From Phycisphaerae bacterium (GTDB lineage Bacteria; Planctomycetota; Phycisphaerae; UBA1845): a stretch of DNA of 64,000 nucleotides. Both the position numbers and the translations under genes were made by a program. Shown piece by piece: positions 47,412-55,367 of this stretch (position 1 is the first letter of the stretch; each line of letters opens with the position of its first letter). The notes beneath the pieces were generated by a model. It was not told the origin of the DNA. It did not search any database and saw only the letters and a list, made by a program, of their open reading frames with translations. The stretch is from positions 682,001-746,000 of the forward strand of contig JAJDEB010000036.1 of assembly GCA_029260015.1 (NCBI GenBank), in the 5' to 3' direction.

Positions 47412-47464
47412 AGAGCATCGGTTTACGGAACCGAAGGTTGCAGGTTCGAGTCCTGCGTGGCGTA
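47412..47464 (+). repeat. attR core (duplicate of tRNA-Arg 3' part)
   Basis: This is an exact copy of 39141-39193 without the 5' part of the tRNA, marking the right end of the element. On the minus strand it is crossed by an open frame in the same phase as the integrase. Confidence 0.9.
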
Positions 47465-47505
47465 TTCGCATTTCATCCTTCAATATTGCAAATAGCTGTT
47501 TGAGA

Positions 47506-48030
47506 TTATGCTTCGGTACCGTTGTCGACGGTATTCCCGCACTCGGGGCAGACGCCGGATTCATTACCCGTCAGATCGTACTCGCATTTTTCGCAATAAT
47601 TCAGGAGTATGGGCTTGCTCCACCATGCAACGACAGACGTCACGACGAACGGCAAGAGAGGCAACCAGAGCGGAAAACCCATCCACACGCCCTTGCGAGA
47701 AATTGAATTGTGAAAGCACCATAGCGTTGTGCCAGATGTGCTTAGGCGGAGAAAGTGCCAGCCCGGTCCACCCGCACTTTGTCGACTGACTGCCATGTCT
47801 ATTCGATAATGGAATTCAGTGAATCCGTTGTAGAGCTTCACGTCGCAACGTTGAGATTCGTAGACTAGAAAATGAATTGGCTCAGAACCCAAATGCTCAA
47901 GATCAAAATCGACTCTACGAGTCCGCCCACCAGCACGAACATCCGCAGTTTCCGATGACTGTTCAGCCATCGCCTGATTGAATTCGGTATCAGCGTCATA
48001 AGGCGGACGATGCATCTTCAAGTTTTGCAT
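47506..48030 (-). CDS. Membrane protein with LTGN-type zinc ribbon (chromosomal copy, second gene)
   Basis: This protein of about 174 residues has a soluble N-terminal part (RTRRVDFDLEHLGSEPIHFL), a hydrophobic segment (GFPLWLPLLPFVVTSVVAWW) and the ribbon CEKCEYDLTGNESGVCPECG. I place the start at the ATG at 48030 (48060 and 48015 are also possible). It overlaps the end of the preceding paralogue by about 35 bases. It lies just outside the island's right end, 41 bases from the att core. Confidence 0.72.
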   Translation of the reverse strand: MQNLKMHRPPYDADTEFNQAMAEQSSETADVRAGGRTRRVDFDLEHLGSEPIHFLVYESQRCDVKLYNGFTEFHYRIDMAVSRQSAGGPGWHFLRLSTSGTTLWCFHNSISRKGVWMGFPLWLPLLPFVVTSVVAWWSKPILLNYCEKCEYDLTGNESGVCPECGNTVDNGTEA

Positions 48031-48460
48031 CTGTGGACGTCCCACACTCAGGACAAACACCGCTGACGTTACCGGTCAGGTTGTAGCCGCAGTTCATGCA
48101 GCCGCTTTGGTTTCGCTGATCGAAGCGACAAAGGAGTAGTGTTACGATTGCAGTTGGCATGAGAGTCAGCCAAAACGGACACCCCAAGTACTCAGTTTGG
48201 CTCGATGTTCGTCCTCGGAACGGCCACCAAACGTGACGGTAGCTTTCCGAGCAGTAATCGCCGTACTCCCAACCTTGGGCCTCACTGAATGTGTACCTCT
48301 CAACGAGAATGCCGCCTGGGTGGGTTCTCACATACCACGTATCGCCCCCTGAATATCTGATACGCGTTGACAAACTCAGCGCCCAAAGGATTCCGATGGC
48401 ACCGCACAATACAAATCCAATCCACTTAAGAATGCGCCGCTTTCGGATTCGCCGTTTCAT
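47996..48460 (-). CDS. Membrane protein with LTGN-type zinc ribbon (chromosomal copy, first gene)
   Basis: This protein of about 154 residues begins MKRRIRKRRILKWIGFVLC like its island paralogue, so I place the start at the ATG at 48460 rather than 48469. It has an N-terminal helix, an external Trp/Tyr-rich part (RHVWWPFRGRTSSQTEYLG), a second helix and CMNCGYNLTGNVSGVCPECG. Its upstream sequence (CGATCGTGCGCAGCGGTG) is also shared with the island copy. Confidence 0.8.
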   Translation of the reverse strand: MKRRIRKRRILKWIGFVLCGAIGILWALSLSTRIRYSGGDTWYVRTHPGGILVERYTFSEAQGWEYGDYCSESYRHVWWPFRGRTSSQTEYLGCPFWLTLMPTAIVTLLLCRFDQRNQSGCMNCGYNLTGNVSGVCPECGTSTDAKLEDASSAL

Positions 48461-48493
48461 ATTGCCCATTGCACACCGCTGCGCACGATCGAC

Positions 48494-48615
48494 GGGTGGC
48501 CCAAGTTTTCAAACTTGGGGTCTCGATTTGGATGCTTCCTAGCGCTGCTTGCTGATTCGCCAATTTAACCTTCTTTCATCGACTCCCCCAGGATCGGAGA
48601 TCATGGGCCACCCCT
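48494..48615. repeat. Intergenic GGCCCA/hairpin repeat, copy A
   Basis: The left end has the hairpin CCCAAGTTTTCAAACTTGGG (48500-48519), then GTCTCGATTT. The right end has CATCGACTCCCCCAGGATC and GGGCCACCCC. The same two ends occur in copy B (55152-55276), and parts occur at 34560-34644 and 50949-50984. Confidence 0.6.
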
Positions 48616-48815
48616 ACCACGGGGGTGTCACCTTCAGATCATCTACCGCTTTCTTGCATGTGTGGTCTTACGACATTCTGAGCAGATAATGACAGCGATC
48701 GGCTTCAGACGCTACACAATATTCCGTAGGTGCCCGGAACAACTCCAAAGGCATTCAGTTGGGATATGATCCTTGCGGTTGAATTGCGTTAGTCGATGTT
48801 GCTAGACTGAAATAT

Positions 48816-49286
48816 ATGAACGAATACCGATACGAATCAAAAGCGGGTTTGGGCACGCGACTCACGTCGGGGTCTTCCAGGATTGTTTGCGTGATGCTTG
48901 CGGGACTATCTTTCGGTTGGGTCAGCCCGGCTTTTGCGTCTGATGAACCGATTGTCATCAACGGGCATTTGAAGGGCGAAATCATCAACGCGCCGCTGGA
49001 TGCGTCGGCTTCGGTTGGTGATGCGGCGAACGCTACTGGACAACACTCCCAAGACACAGACAAGCCACCTGTCGTAGTGGTGATTCCGACGCACGTGAAT
49101 TCCGAACAAGAAGTCTACTGGGGCTATGTGACGCCAACTGCAACGGTACAGAAAACTATTCGACGCCGCGTCCGGACCGAGCCGCCGTGGACCTACAAGC
49201 CCACGAACAAACGCTACACACCTCGGCCACACCGCGCGTATCAACCGAAACAGAGTTGGACTTACCATCCGAAGCAGTTTTCCTGA
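48816..49286 (+). CDS. Hypothetical secreted protein
   Basis: This 156-residue protein has an internal-looking signal peptide (IVCVMLAGLSFGWVSPAFA, about 23-41) after a polar N-terminus. The mature part begins SDEPIVINGHLKGEIINAPL and ends in a basic, Tyr/Pro-rich tail of near-repeats (WTYKPTNKRYTPRPHRAYQP, then SWTYHPKQFS). No domain is recognised. It stands alone on the plus strand between minus-strand genes. Confidence 0.65.
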   Translation: MNEYRYESKAGLGTRLTSGSSRIVCVMLAGLSFGWVSPAFASDEPIVINGHLKGEIINAPLDASASVGDAANATGQHSQDTDKPPVVVVIPTHVNSEQEVYWGYVTPTATVQKTIRRRVRTEPPWTYKPTNKRYTPRPHRAYQPKQSWTYHPKQFS

Positions 49287-49465
49287 TTCCAGGCAAACCG
49301 TAACCAGAATCGTCATCCCTGCGCACAACATTCCGACCAGAAAACATTCGGGCGGGTTCTCTCAACTACCAACCACTGTTTTGCGCTCAGTACAATCACC
49401 AAGTCTTATATTTGGAGCGATTCAGAAAAGGTGTCGCGCTAAGCGATACAGAAAGCGTGTATTGG

Positions 49466-50761
49466 CTAATCGCCTGCACCCGCAACCGCGTCTAAGAATG
49501 CAATCATTTCGGCTTCGTAGTGCGGCGATTCCACACCGATGCTGCCGCAGTGGCCGGCGCCGGGGATGGCTCGCCAGAATTTGGGTTGATTGGCGGATTC
49601 AAAAACCTGCCGGCCTTGGGCGATTGGAATCAATCGATCCTCCTCGCCGTGAACGAGCATGACAGGGCATGTCACTTTTTGGATCGATTCGGTCACGTCT
49701 AGACCGAACAGATTCACGCCCGACTCCAGGCATGCGAACGCGGTGGCGACGTATGGCGTTACTTGACGGTAGACTGGCGGTGCGCCAGATGGCAGAATCC
49801 TGGCCATGTCCATGGCGCTGGCGAACACTGCATCCAAATGTATCCCTTCTATGCGATGGTCTTCCGCAGCGGCGAACACCAGCGACGCAGCCCCCATGCT
49901 CCAACCAACCCCAAAGACATGTTTCGAGCGGGCTGGGTGTTTGTGCTTAAGGTAATCGACACCGCTGATGATGTCCCACTTTTCCTTTGGTCCATAGCTG
50001 ATGGTGAACCCGCCGCTGGCACCGTGGCCGCGAAAGTCCAACGCCAACACCGAGTATCCTCCGTCATGCAATGCCAACGCGAAGTCCAACATGTCTGATT
50101 TGTCGGCTCCCATGCCATGACACAGGATCACCGCGCGGTCGGTATCATCGTTAGGCACATACCAGCCAGCAATCATAACGCCATCGCGCGATTGCCACGA
50201 AACGTCTTCATACGTCAAGCGCAGTTGTGCAGGTGTGGCCGCATCCGTTCGCTTGGGAACGTGCGTTTGAAGTAGCGAAAGCAAATACGCGTAGATCACA
50301 AACGAGTAGAGGACGATGCCCAGGGCGCGCACTGCGATTCGTTGCCACCGTCGATTCTCATTCACAGAATTTAGCTTGCGAACCAACGCGGCAAACGGAA
50401 CGTAGAGCCATATAGACACGACCACAATCGCCAGCGACGCATAGACACAAGCCGTGCGACCGAACGGACCTAACGTGCGGCTTGGCGACAACCAATCGAC
50501 AATCGCAGCAACCATCACGCCCATCAATCCGATTGCAATCACGGCGACTCGTGTCCGGCCCTCGCGTTTGTCACGCGACCAGACCGACAACCCGCGGACC
50601 AGGAAGATCAACGGTACTGCCAGATAGAACTGCTCGGACCCATTCAGATGAAAAACTACACCGGTCAAAATCACCAGCGCAGCGATCGCACAGTAGGCAC
50701 ATACAGATCGTTTCCGAATTGCCAAGAGATTCTCCGCAAGCAACGAACCTGAAATTCGCAA
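49466..50761 (-). CDS. Membrane-anchored alpha/beta hydrolase
   Basis: This 431-residue protein has four or five N-terminal membrane segments (AYCAIAALVILTGVVFHL, IAIGLMGVMVAAIVDWL, ASLAIVVVSIWLYVPFAALV) and a C-terminal serine hydrolase domain from about 190. The nucleophile elbow is GVGWSMGAAS (Ser in GWSMG). The oxyanion region is ILCHGMGADKSDMLD. The acid is Asp in GEEDRLIP and the base is His in PGAGHCG. It resembles BAAT/YqjL-like or dienelactone-hydrolase-type esterases. The substrate is unknown. The first codon appears to be a TTG, so the exact start is open. Confidence 0.85.
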   Translation of the reverse strand: MRISGSLLAENLLAIRKRSVCAYCAIAALVILTGVVFHLNGSEQFYLAVPLIFLVRGLSVWSRDKREGRTRVAVIAIGLMGVMVAAIVDWLSPSRTLGPFGRTACVYASLAIVVVSIWLYVPFAALVRKLNSVNENRRWQRIAVRALGIVLYSFVIYAYLLSLLQTHVPKRTDAATPAQLRLTYEDVSWQSRDGVMIAGWYVPNDDTDRAVILCHGMGADKSDMLDFALALHDGGYSVLALDFRGHGASGGFTISYGPKEKWDIISGVDYLKHKHPARSKHVFGVGWSMGAASLVFAAAEDHRIEGIHLDAVFASAMDMARILPSGAPPVYRQVTPYVATAFACLESGVNLFGLDVTESIQKVTCPVMLVHGEEDRLIPIAQGRQVFESANQPKFWRAIPGAGHCGSIGVESPHYEAEMIAFLDAVAGAGD

Positions 50762-50948
50762 TCACCAAAACGCGCGCCGCCATCGCATAGGTAACCCAGT
50801 TACGATGCGGCTGCACTTTGTTTACGCGTATATGACTTCGATGTTCATGCTAAAATATTCGACGGGACGGAAGGATGGCCAAAGTTCCTTGCATTTGAGG
50901 CGAGAATTCTCCGGCTTTCTTGAGCTGCTTGCAACTCGACGTAGCGAA

Positions 50949-50984
50949 TCGACTCGCCCAGGATCAAAGATCCTGGGCCACCCT
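50949..50984. repeat. Intergenic repeat, right-half copy D, with perfect hairpin
   Basis: TCGACTCGCCCAGGATC, loop, GATCCTGGGCCACCC matches the right end of copy A (48494-48615). The hairpin GCCCAGGATC/GATCCTGGGC is perfect. Confidence 0.6.
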
Positions 50985-50997
50985 ACAAATGGGCGTG

Positions 50998-51056
50998 CCG
51001 CACTAAGGACAAACTCCGCTGACCTTGCCGATCAGGTTGTACACGCACTTGCTCTC
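50998..51056 (-). pseudogene. Fragment of an LTGN zinc-ribbon gene
   Basis: The minus strand reads ESKCVYNLIGKVSGVCP followed by a stop where Glu is expected. This is clearly derived from the C-x-Y-N-L-T-G-N-V-S-G-V-C-P-E-C motif, but with the second Cys pair cut off and the first CxxC reduced. No upstream membrane part remains. Confidence 0.65.
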
Positions 51057-51226
51057 TATTCATGATGCTTGGACGTGAGCACCCAATGGCACCCGGCGAT
51101 ATGAATTCATTGCGTTGATCCTGAACGTCGCTTAGGATAGTTTTCCCCTTACGGCAGCAGCCGAACGGCGTGCTTATGCATGCCCAGTTAGGGCAACTTT
51201 GTCACGACCCATTAGGAGTTGATTGA

Positions 51227-53857
51227 ATGCCCACACGCTTGAGCAAGGCCTACTGTCTGCGCCTGTGCGCATTCCTGATGTTGTTGTCGTTGGCGTTTGG
51301 ACAAGGATGCGAATCAGGCAGTAGCGATACGATTCCAGTCTTGGACACATGGAGCGAATACCAGTCCGGGAATTCGGGTGAGGGGTTTCTTGCGAGGAAC
51401 ACCGAGCGTGCTGTGCCACCGCTGGTACAGTGGGACGCAGACGTTGGGCGCGTCGGATTCAGTTCTCCTGTAATCGCTCCTGACGGCACAGTCATCGTCG
51501 GCAATCTCAATGGCGAGCTTGTGGCGATCAAGCCTGACGGCAGCGAGCGCTGGCGAGTAGAATTCGCATTTGTCAATGCGACGATCATGAGCACACCGGC
51601 CATTGCCGCAGACGGAAGCATCTTCGTCGTCGTGACACACGCGACGGAATCCGAGCCGGAGTCGGTGCTGATCCGCGTGTCGGCCGACGGCAGAGTGCTT
51701 TGGGTCAGCCCCGCGATTGAACCGGGCAGAATCACGACGGCGTCTCCGAGAATCCTAGGCGATCACGTATTCCTCTACGTTCCTGCACAGTTGGCGGTGT
51801 TCGACTTCGACGGAAACCTTGTGGACACCGGCCTCAATATTGGCTGCGAGCGGCAGGTTTGCGGTGGATCGTCAGCATTCGATTTCGTCGAGGGTCTGCT
51901 ATCAACCATTGGCGGTGGGCTGCTTGAGTGCACGCTCACGCTTCCATTTACGGCGTCCGAGTGTTGGGACAATTTCACATTCGAGTTCGATGGTTCTACC
52001 TCACTGCTGCTTCCTCAACCAGATCCGACTGCTGTGGTTTTTACCCATGACGACGGTGGGCCGATCATCGTCGCCCTCAGTGATCGCTGCATGACGGGGT
52101 TCCGATTCAACGAGCCCAATCTTGAGGAACTGTGGCAACACCGGGTGTACGGTGGGAATTGCGACGACCGTCCTGTACGACATGGGTCGCCAGCTAATCT
52201 AGGTGGAGGGTTATTGGTGATCGCGAGCGAGAATGGCGACGTTACGGCCTACGACCCTGTCGACGGTACAGAGTTTTGGAAATACGAAACAATCGTGGAA
52301 CAGCCGCCGTTGTCCAATCCGCTTTTTCCACCAATACCGCAACCACCACTTCCAGGCGTTCCGTTTCTCAGTACGCCGGCTTCTTTTGTGCGGCCGATCT
52401 TTATCGTTGGGACCAACAGCGTTCATCTTTTGGATGACAACGGTGAGTTGATCGTAAAGCGCGACTTGCTCGGATTTACTCAAGCATCGTTCGCCCTCTC
52501 CGGGAATCACGCTTACCTCGGCACGTCCGCTGGTTTATTTACTTATGATTTCGAGATGAGTACAAGTTTCACCGTCGATGGCGAGGTAACCAACTTCGTC
52601 GCAACTCCCGCTATCGGGGACGATGGCACGGTGTACGCACTAACCAATCTCGGAAGGCTTCGCGCATACAACTCGACCAGTTTGTCGGTCAGCACGATCC
52701 AATTCAACTTTCAGACCGTGGCCTTCAATGAACCGGTCGAAGGTGTGGCGTTGACCCTCGGCGAAGACACGGTTTTCTCTGCCGACGTTTCATCCCCGTC
52801 GCCCGATGGCTTTAACGGTGAGACAACTTTCTCCTCTGATATTGACGGGGAGTTGTGCTCTGTTGAAGGCACCGGTTCTAACTTTTCGTGCCAAGGACAA
52901 CTCACCACGCTCGGTCTGCATGTGATCACCGTAGCCGCGCTCGATGTGTCTGGAACGCTGGGCACCGACACGGTTACCGTTGAAGCGGTCGAGGCTGAAG
53001 TCGAGGTCAATTTGCCTCCAACCGTCGAGATTCTCGCTCCGGAGGATGCGGCTGTGTTCGCGACGAACGAGACGATATCGCTCGTTGGCGATGTGAACGA
53101 TCCAAATGAAACGATCACCGATGCAAGTATCACTTGGACATCGGACCAAGATGGAATGCTTGGCACTGGCGAAAGCACAACCACGACCCTGACGGAGGGC
53201 ACTCATATCATCACGCTTGCGGCGATTGATTCCAATGGCCTCACGGGGCAGGACAGTGTCACAATTCAGGTCGTTCCGGGCATGCCACCGATGGTTGAAA
53301 TTGCAGAGCCCGACGACGATTCCACCTTCCTAATCAATGAGATGATTGACTTTCAAGCGCAGTCGTCCGATCCGCAGGATGGAACGCTCAGTGGCGAAAG
53401 TTTGGTTTGGGAATCCAACATCGACGGTTCGCTGGGCACCGGTGAAAACCTATCGCTCGCGTTGTCTCAGGGTGTGCACACGGTCATGGTGACAGCCACA
53501 AACTCGCTCCAACTTTCAGCCGAAGACAGCGTCATGATCACCGTGATAGCCGGTCCGGGTGTGCCGTCGGTGACCATCTCTAATCCGGTTGACAATTCGA
53601 CGTTTGGTCCGGACCAGTCGATTGACTTTGAGGGGTCGGCTACTGACCCTGAGGACGAAACGCTTCCGGAGTCGAGCTTCAGATGGCTATCAAACCACGA
53701 TGGCCTACTCGGTACGGGACGCTCCGTTGACACGATGCTAAGCGGTGAACCGGATCCGTGTGACCTCCGTTCGCACACCATCACACTGGAAGTGACCGAC
53801 AGCGACGGGAATACGACCAGTCAAGAGATCATCGTCAAGATACGCATTATCTGCTGA
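51227..53857 (+). CDS. Lipoprotein with PQQ-like beta-propeller and Ig-like repeats
   Basis: This 876-residue lipoprotein starts at an ATG with AGGAG eight bases upstream. It has the signal LRLCAFLMLLSLAFGQGC, with the lipobox Cys. Residues about 40-480 form a PQQ-like (BamB/quinoprotein-type) propeller with repeats such as GTVIVGNLNGELVAIKPDGS, GGLLVIASENGDVTAYDPVD and YLGTSAGLFTYDF. Four Ig/cadherin-like repeats follow at about 500-870 (PPTVEILAPEDAAVFATNET, PPMVEIAEPDDDSTFLINEM, VPSVTISNPVDNSTFGPDQS). It is probably exposed outside the inner membrane, and no catalytic residues are visible. Confidence 0.88.
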   Translation: MPTRLSKAYCLRLCAFLMLLSLAFGQGCESGSSDTIPVLDTWSEYQSGNSGEGFLARNTERAVPPLVQWDADVGRVGFSSPVIAPDGTVIVGNLNGELVAIKPDGSERWRVEFAFVNATIMSTPAIAADGSIFVVVTHATESEPESVLIRVSADGRVLWVSPAIEPGRITTASPRILGDHVFLYVPAQLAVFDFDGNLVDTGLNIGCERQVCGGSSAFDFVEGLLSTIGGGLLECTLTLPFTASECWDNFTFEFDGSTSLLLPQPDPTAVVFTHDDGGPIIVALSDRCMTGFRFNEPNLEELWQHRVYGGNCDDRPVRHGSPANLGGGLLVIASENGDVTAYDPVDGTEFWKYETIVEQPPLSNPLFPPIPQPPLPGVPFLSTPASFVRPIFIVGTNSVHLLDDNGELIVKRDLLGFTQASFALSGNHAYLGTSAGLFTYDFEMSTSFTVDGEVTNFVATPAIGDDGTVYALTNLGRLRAYNSTSLSVSTIQFNFQTVAFNEPVEGVALTLGEDTVFSADVSSPSPDGFNGETTFSSDIDGELCSVEGTGSNFSCQGQLTTLGLHVITVAALDVSGTLGTDTVTVEAVEAEVEVNLPPTVEILAPEDAAVFATNETISLVGDVNDPNETITDASITWTSDQDGMLGTGESTTTTLTEGTHIITLAAIDSNGLTGQDSVTIQVVPGMPPMVEIAEPDDDSTFLINEMIDFQAQSSDPQDGTLSGESLVWESNIDGSLGTGENLSLALSQGVHTVMVTATNSLQLSAEDSVMITVIAGPGVPSVTISNPVDNSTFGPDQSIDFEGSATDPEDETLPESSFRWLSNHDGLLGTGRSVDTMLSGEPDPCDLRSHTITLEVTDSDGNTTSQEIIVKIRIIC

Positions 53858-53945
53858 GTCTTACGAACGTATGGACGAATGCCGAGCGTGCATGCAAGGA
53901 ATATGTCAGAAGCAACGATCCAGATTTCTTTCGGCTTGGACCGAG

Positions 53946-54236
53946 CTATGCCACTTTCGTCATTTCGTTCAGGGTGAATTCTTCGATCGCGCCATCCGTT
54001 GCATCGCGGTAGTCCTGCAGATGCTTCGCGGCCATATGATTTTGCCACAACTCGCGGGACACCCATATCTCAAAGAACATAAAGTGTGCCGGATTCTCAT
54101 TATCCTGATGCATGTCGTACTGAAGGCAGCCGTCTTCAAGTCGAGTAACGTCGATCAGCTTTTGAAGTTCATTCTTGACCAGTTCAATTTGGTCGGGTTT
54201 CGCTTTGATGTTTGCCACGATCGTTAAGTGCGCCAT
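53946..54236 (-). CDS. Antibiotic biosynthesis monooxygenase (ABM/YgiN-like) domain protein
   Basis: This 96-residue single-domain protein of the dimeric alpha+beta barrel fold starts MAHLTIVANIKAKPDQIELV, continues VTRLEDGCLQYDMHQDNENP and has FMFFEIWVSRELWQNHMAAK, the family's three landmarks. Members include quinol monooxygenase YgiN and many proteins of unknown role. The ATG at 54236 fits the family length; an upstream reading to 54350 does not. It lies downstream of a zinc-ribbon gene on the same strand. Confidence 0.9.
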   Translation of the reverse strand: MAHLTIVANIKAKPDQIELVKNELQKLIDVTRLEDGCLQYDMHQDNENPAHFMFFEIWVSRELWQNHMAAKHLQDYRDATDGAIEEFTLNEMTKVA

Positions 54237-54316
54237 GTTTTGGTTTCCGTTTGATTGTTCAAATCTGAGGTTGCAGTTGTAGCACACCAACGCGCAAGCT
54301 TGCAACCGGTCGCCCA

Positions 54317-54967
54317 TTACCCAGCGTTCCGCGCGATCGCCGTCCCGCATTCAGGACAAACCCCGCTGACGTTGCCGGTCAGGTTGTAATTGCAGGACAG
54401 GCATGCCCCTCTCAACTCCTTGCGCTTTGCGCGGACAAATCGAAGCATCCCAAACGCCCCAGTCATCGCCGGGTATAGCAATATCGGGAATAACAATAGC
54501 CATGCAGGCGTGTCCAAATGATGATAGAAACATTCGGAATCAGAGTACCCTGTGTATTCACAAATCGAAACATTTTCGTTTCTTAAGATCGCGGCCACGA
54601 GATTCAACGAACTCGGGTGATCAGCAACCCGATCGAGCGTGGCAATCGGAAATGTATTCATGCCCGATTCAACAACTCCGGGAATCCGATCTTTGCAGAA
54701 ACTCGCCGTCAGCATTCCCTTTAGGACAGACATCGAAACGCTGTGGTAATCACCGAATGCCAACTTGATTTGAATTCTGGAAAAGCTGCTCCAGAAGCAC
54801 ACGATAAGTACAAGAAACGCAGCAACATAGCACGGCCAAAGGTAACGCTGCTTGCGACGACGCCAATGTTCGGGCTGCATCTTATCAAGCACGACTCCCG
54901 CGACCGTCGCGGCAAGAAAAATAATAACAGCAATCGCAATGGCAATTATCGCTAGCCAGAATAGCAT
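54317..54967 (-). CDS. Membrane protein with LTGN-type zinc ribbon
   Basis: This 216-residue protein starts at the ATG at 54967 (CAGGAG six bases upstream). It has a first helix MLFWLAIIAIAIAVIIFLAA, a second (YVAAFLVLIVCFWSSF), a soluble external part (DRVADHPSSLNLVAAILRNE), a third helix near DTPAWLLLFPILLYPAMTG, and the ribbon CLSCNYNLTGNVSGVCPECG. It is the largest family member in the window. It is followed by the ABM protein gene. Confidence 0.82.
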   Translation of the reverse strand: MLFWLAIIAIAIAVIIFLAATVAGVVLDKMQPEHWRRRKQRYLWPCYVAAFLVLIVCFWSSFSRIQIKLAFGDYHSVSMSVLKGMLTASFCKDRIPGVVESGMNTFPIATLDRVADHPSSLNLVAAILRNENVSICEYTGYSDSECFYHHLDTPAWLLLFPILLYPAMTGAFGMLRFVRAKRKELRGACLSCNYNLTGNVSGVCPECGTAIARNAG

Positions 54968-55151
54968 TCCAGGCTCCTGCGATTGTTCGCGAATCTCAAG
55001 CAAGCGGTTATTTGCGAAACGGCTACGATTCAACCTACTTGAAGTTGCTCGTCATGTCACTCGCCCAGCCGCTTGAACACAACAGTATACACTTTATCTG
55101 AGGGAAGGTTTAATCACACTTGTTGGCTCTTTGGAGTTACGCGGTTGGGTT

Positions 55152-55276
55152 GGTGGCGGGGGCCCAAGTCTTTAGAATTGGGGTCTCGATTTCCGGGTTC
55201 CTTAAGATACACTCGCATTTCCGCGAGCTCACCGTGGCGAATCACCTCCTCCATCTCAAATGAGACAGGCCACCCC
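55152..55276. repeat. Intergenic GGCCCA/hairpin repeat, copy B
   Basis: The left end GGGGCCCAAGTCTTTAGAAT and TTGGGGTCTCGATTT parallels copy A (48494-48615). The right end CATCTCAAATGAGACAGGCC, then ACCCCG, keeps the structure but with a different stem sequence, as if compensatory changes preserved the hairpin. Confidence 0.55.
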
Positions 55277-55367
55277 GAATTGTATCGGAGTGGCCCGTGC
55301 GTCTATGCTTGTTTGCGACAGTCGCATTAGACTGCCGCTTTTCTCGTTTCAATTCACGGTTCTGCTA

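Larger units (their letters stand above)
39141..47464. mobile_element. 8.27 kb integrative element in tRNA-Arg(ACG)
   Basis: The island is bounded by a perfect 53-base direct repeat (39141-39193 in the tRNA and 47412-47464). It carries a tyrosine recombinase abutting the tRNA, a small XRE-type regulator, a DUF3987 replication-type protein, an AlpA-like regulator and two unknown proteins, all on the minus strand. The right third holds a PEP-CTERM protein and two zinc-ribbon membrane proteins as cargo. No conjugation, capsid or packaging gene is visible, so it would need help to move between cells (inference). Confidence 0.85.
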
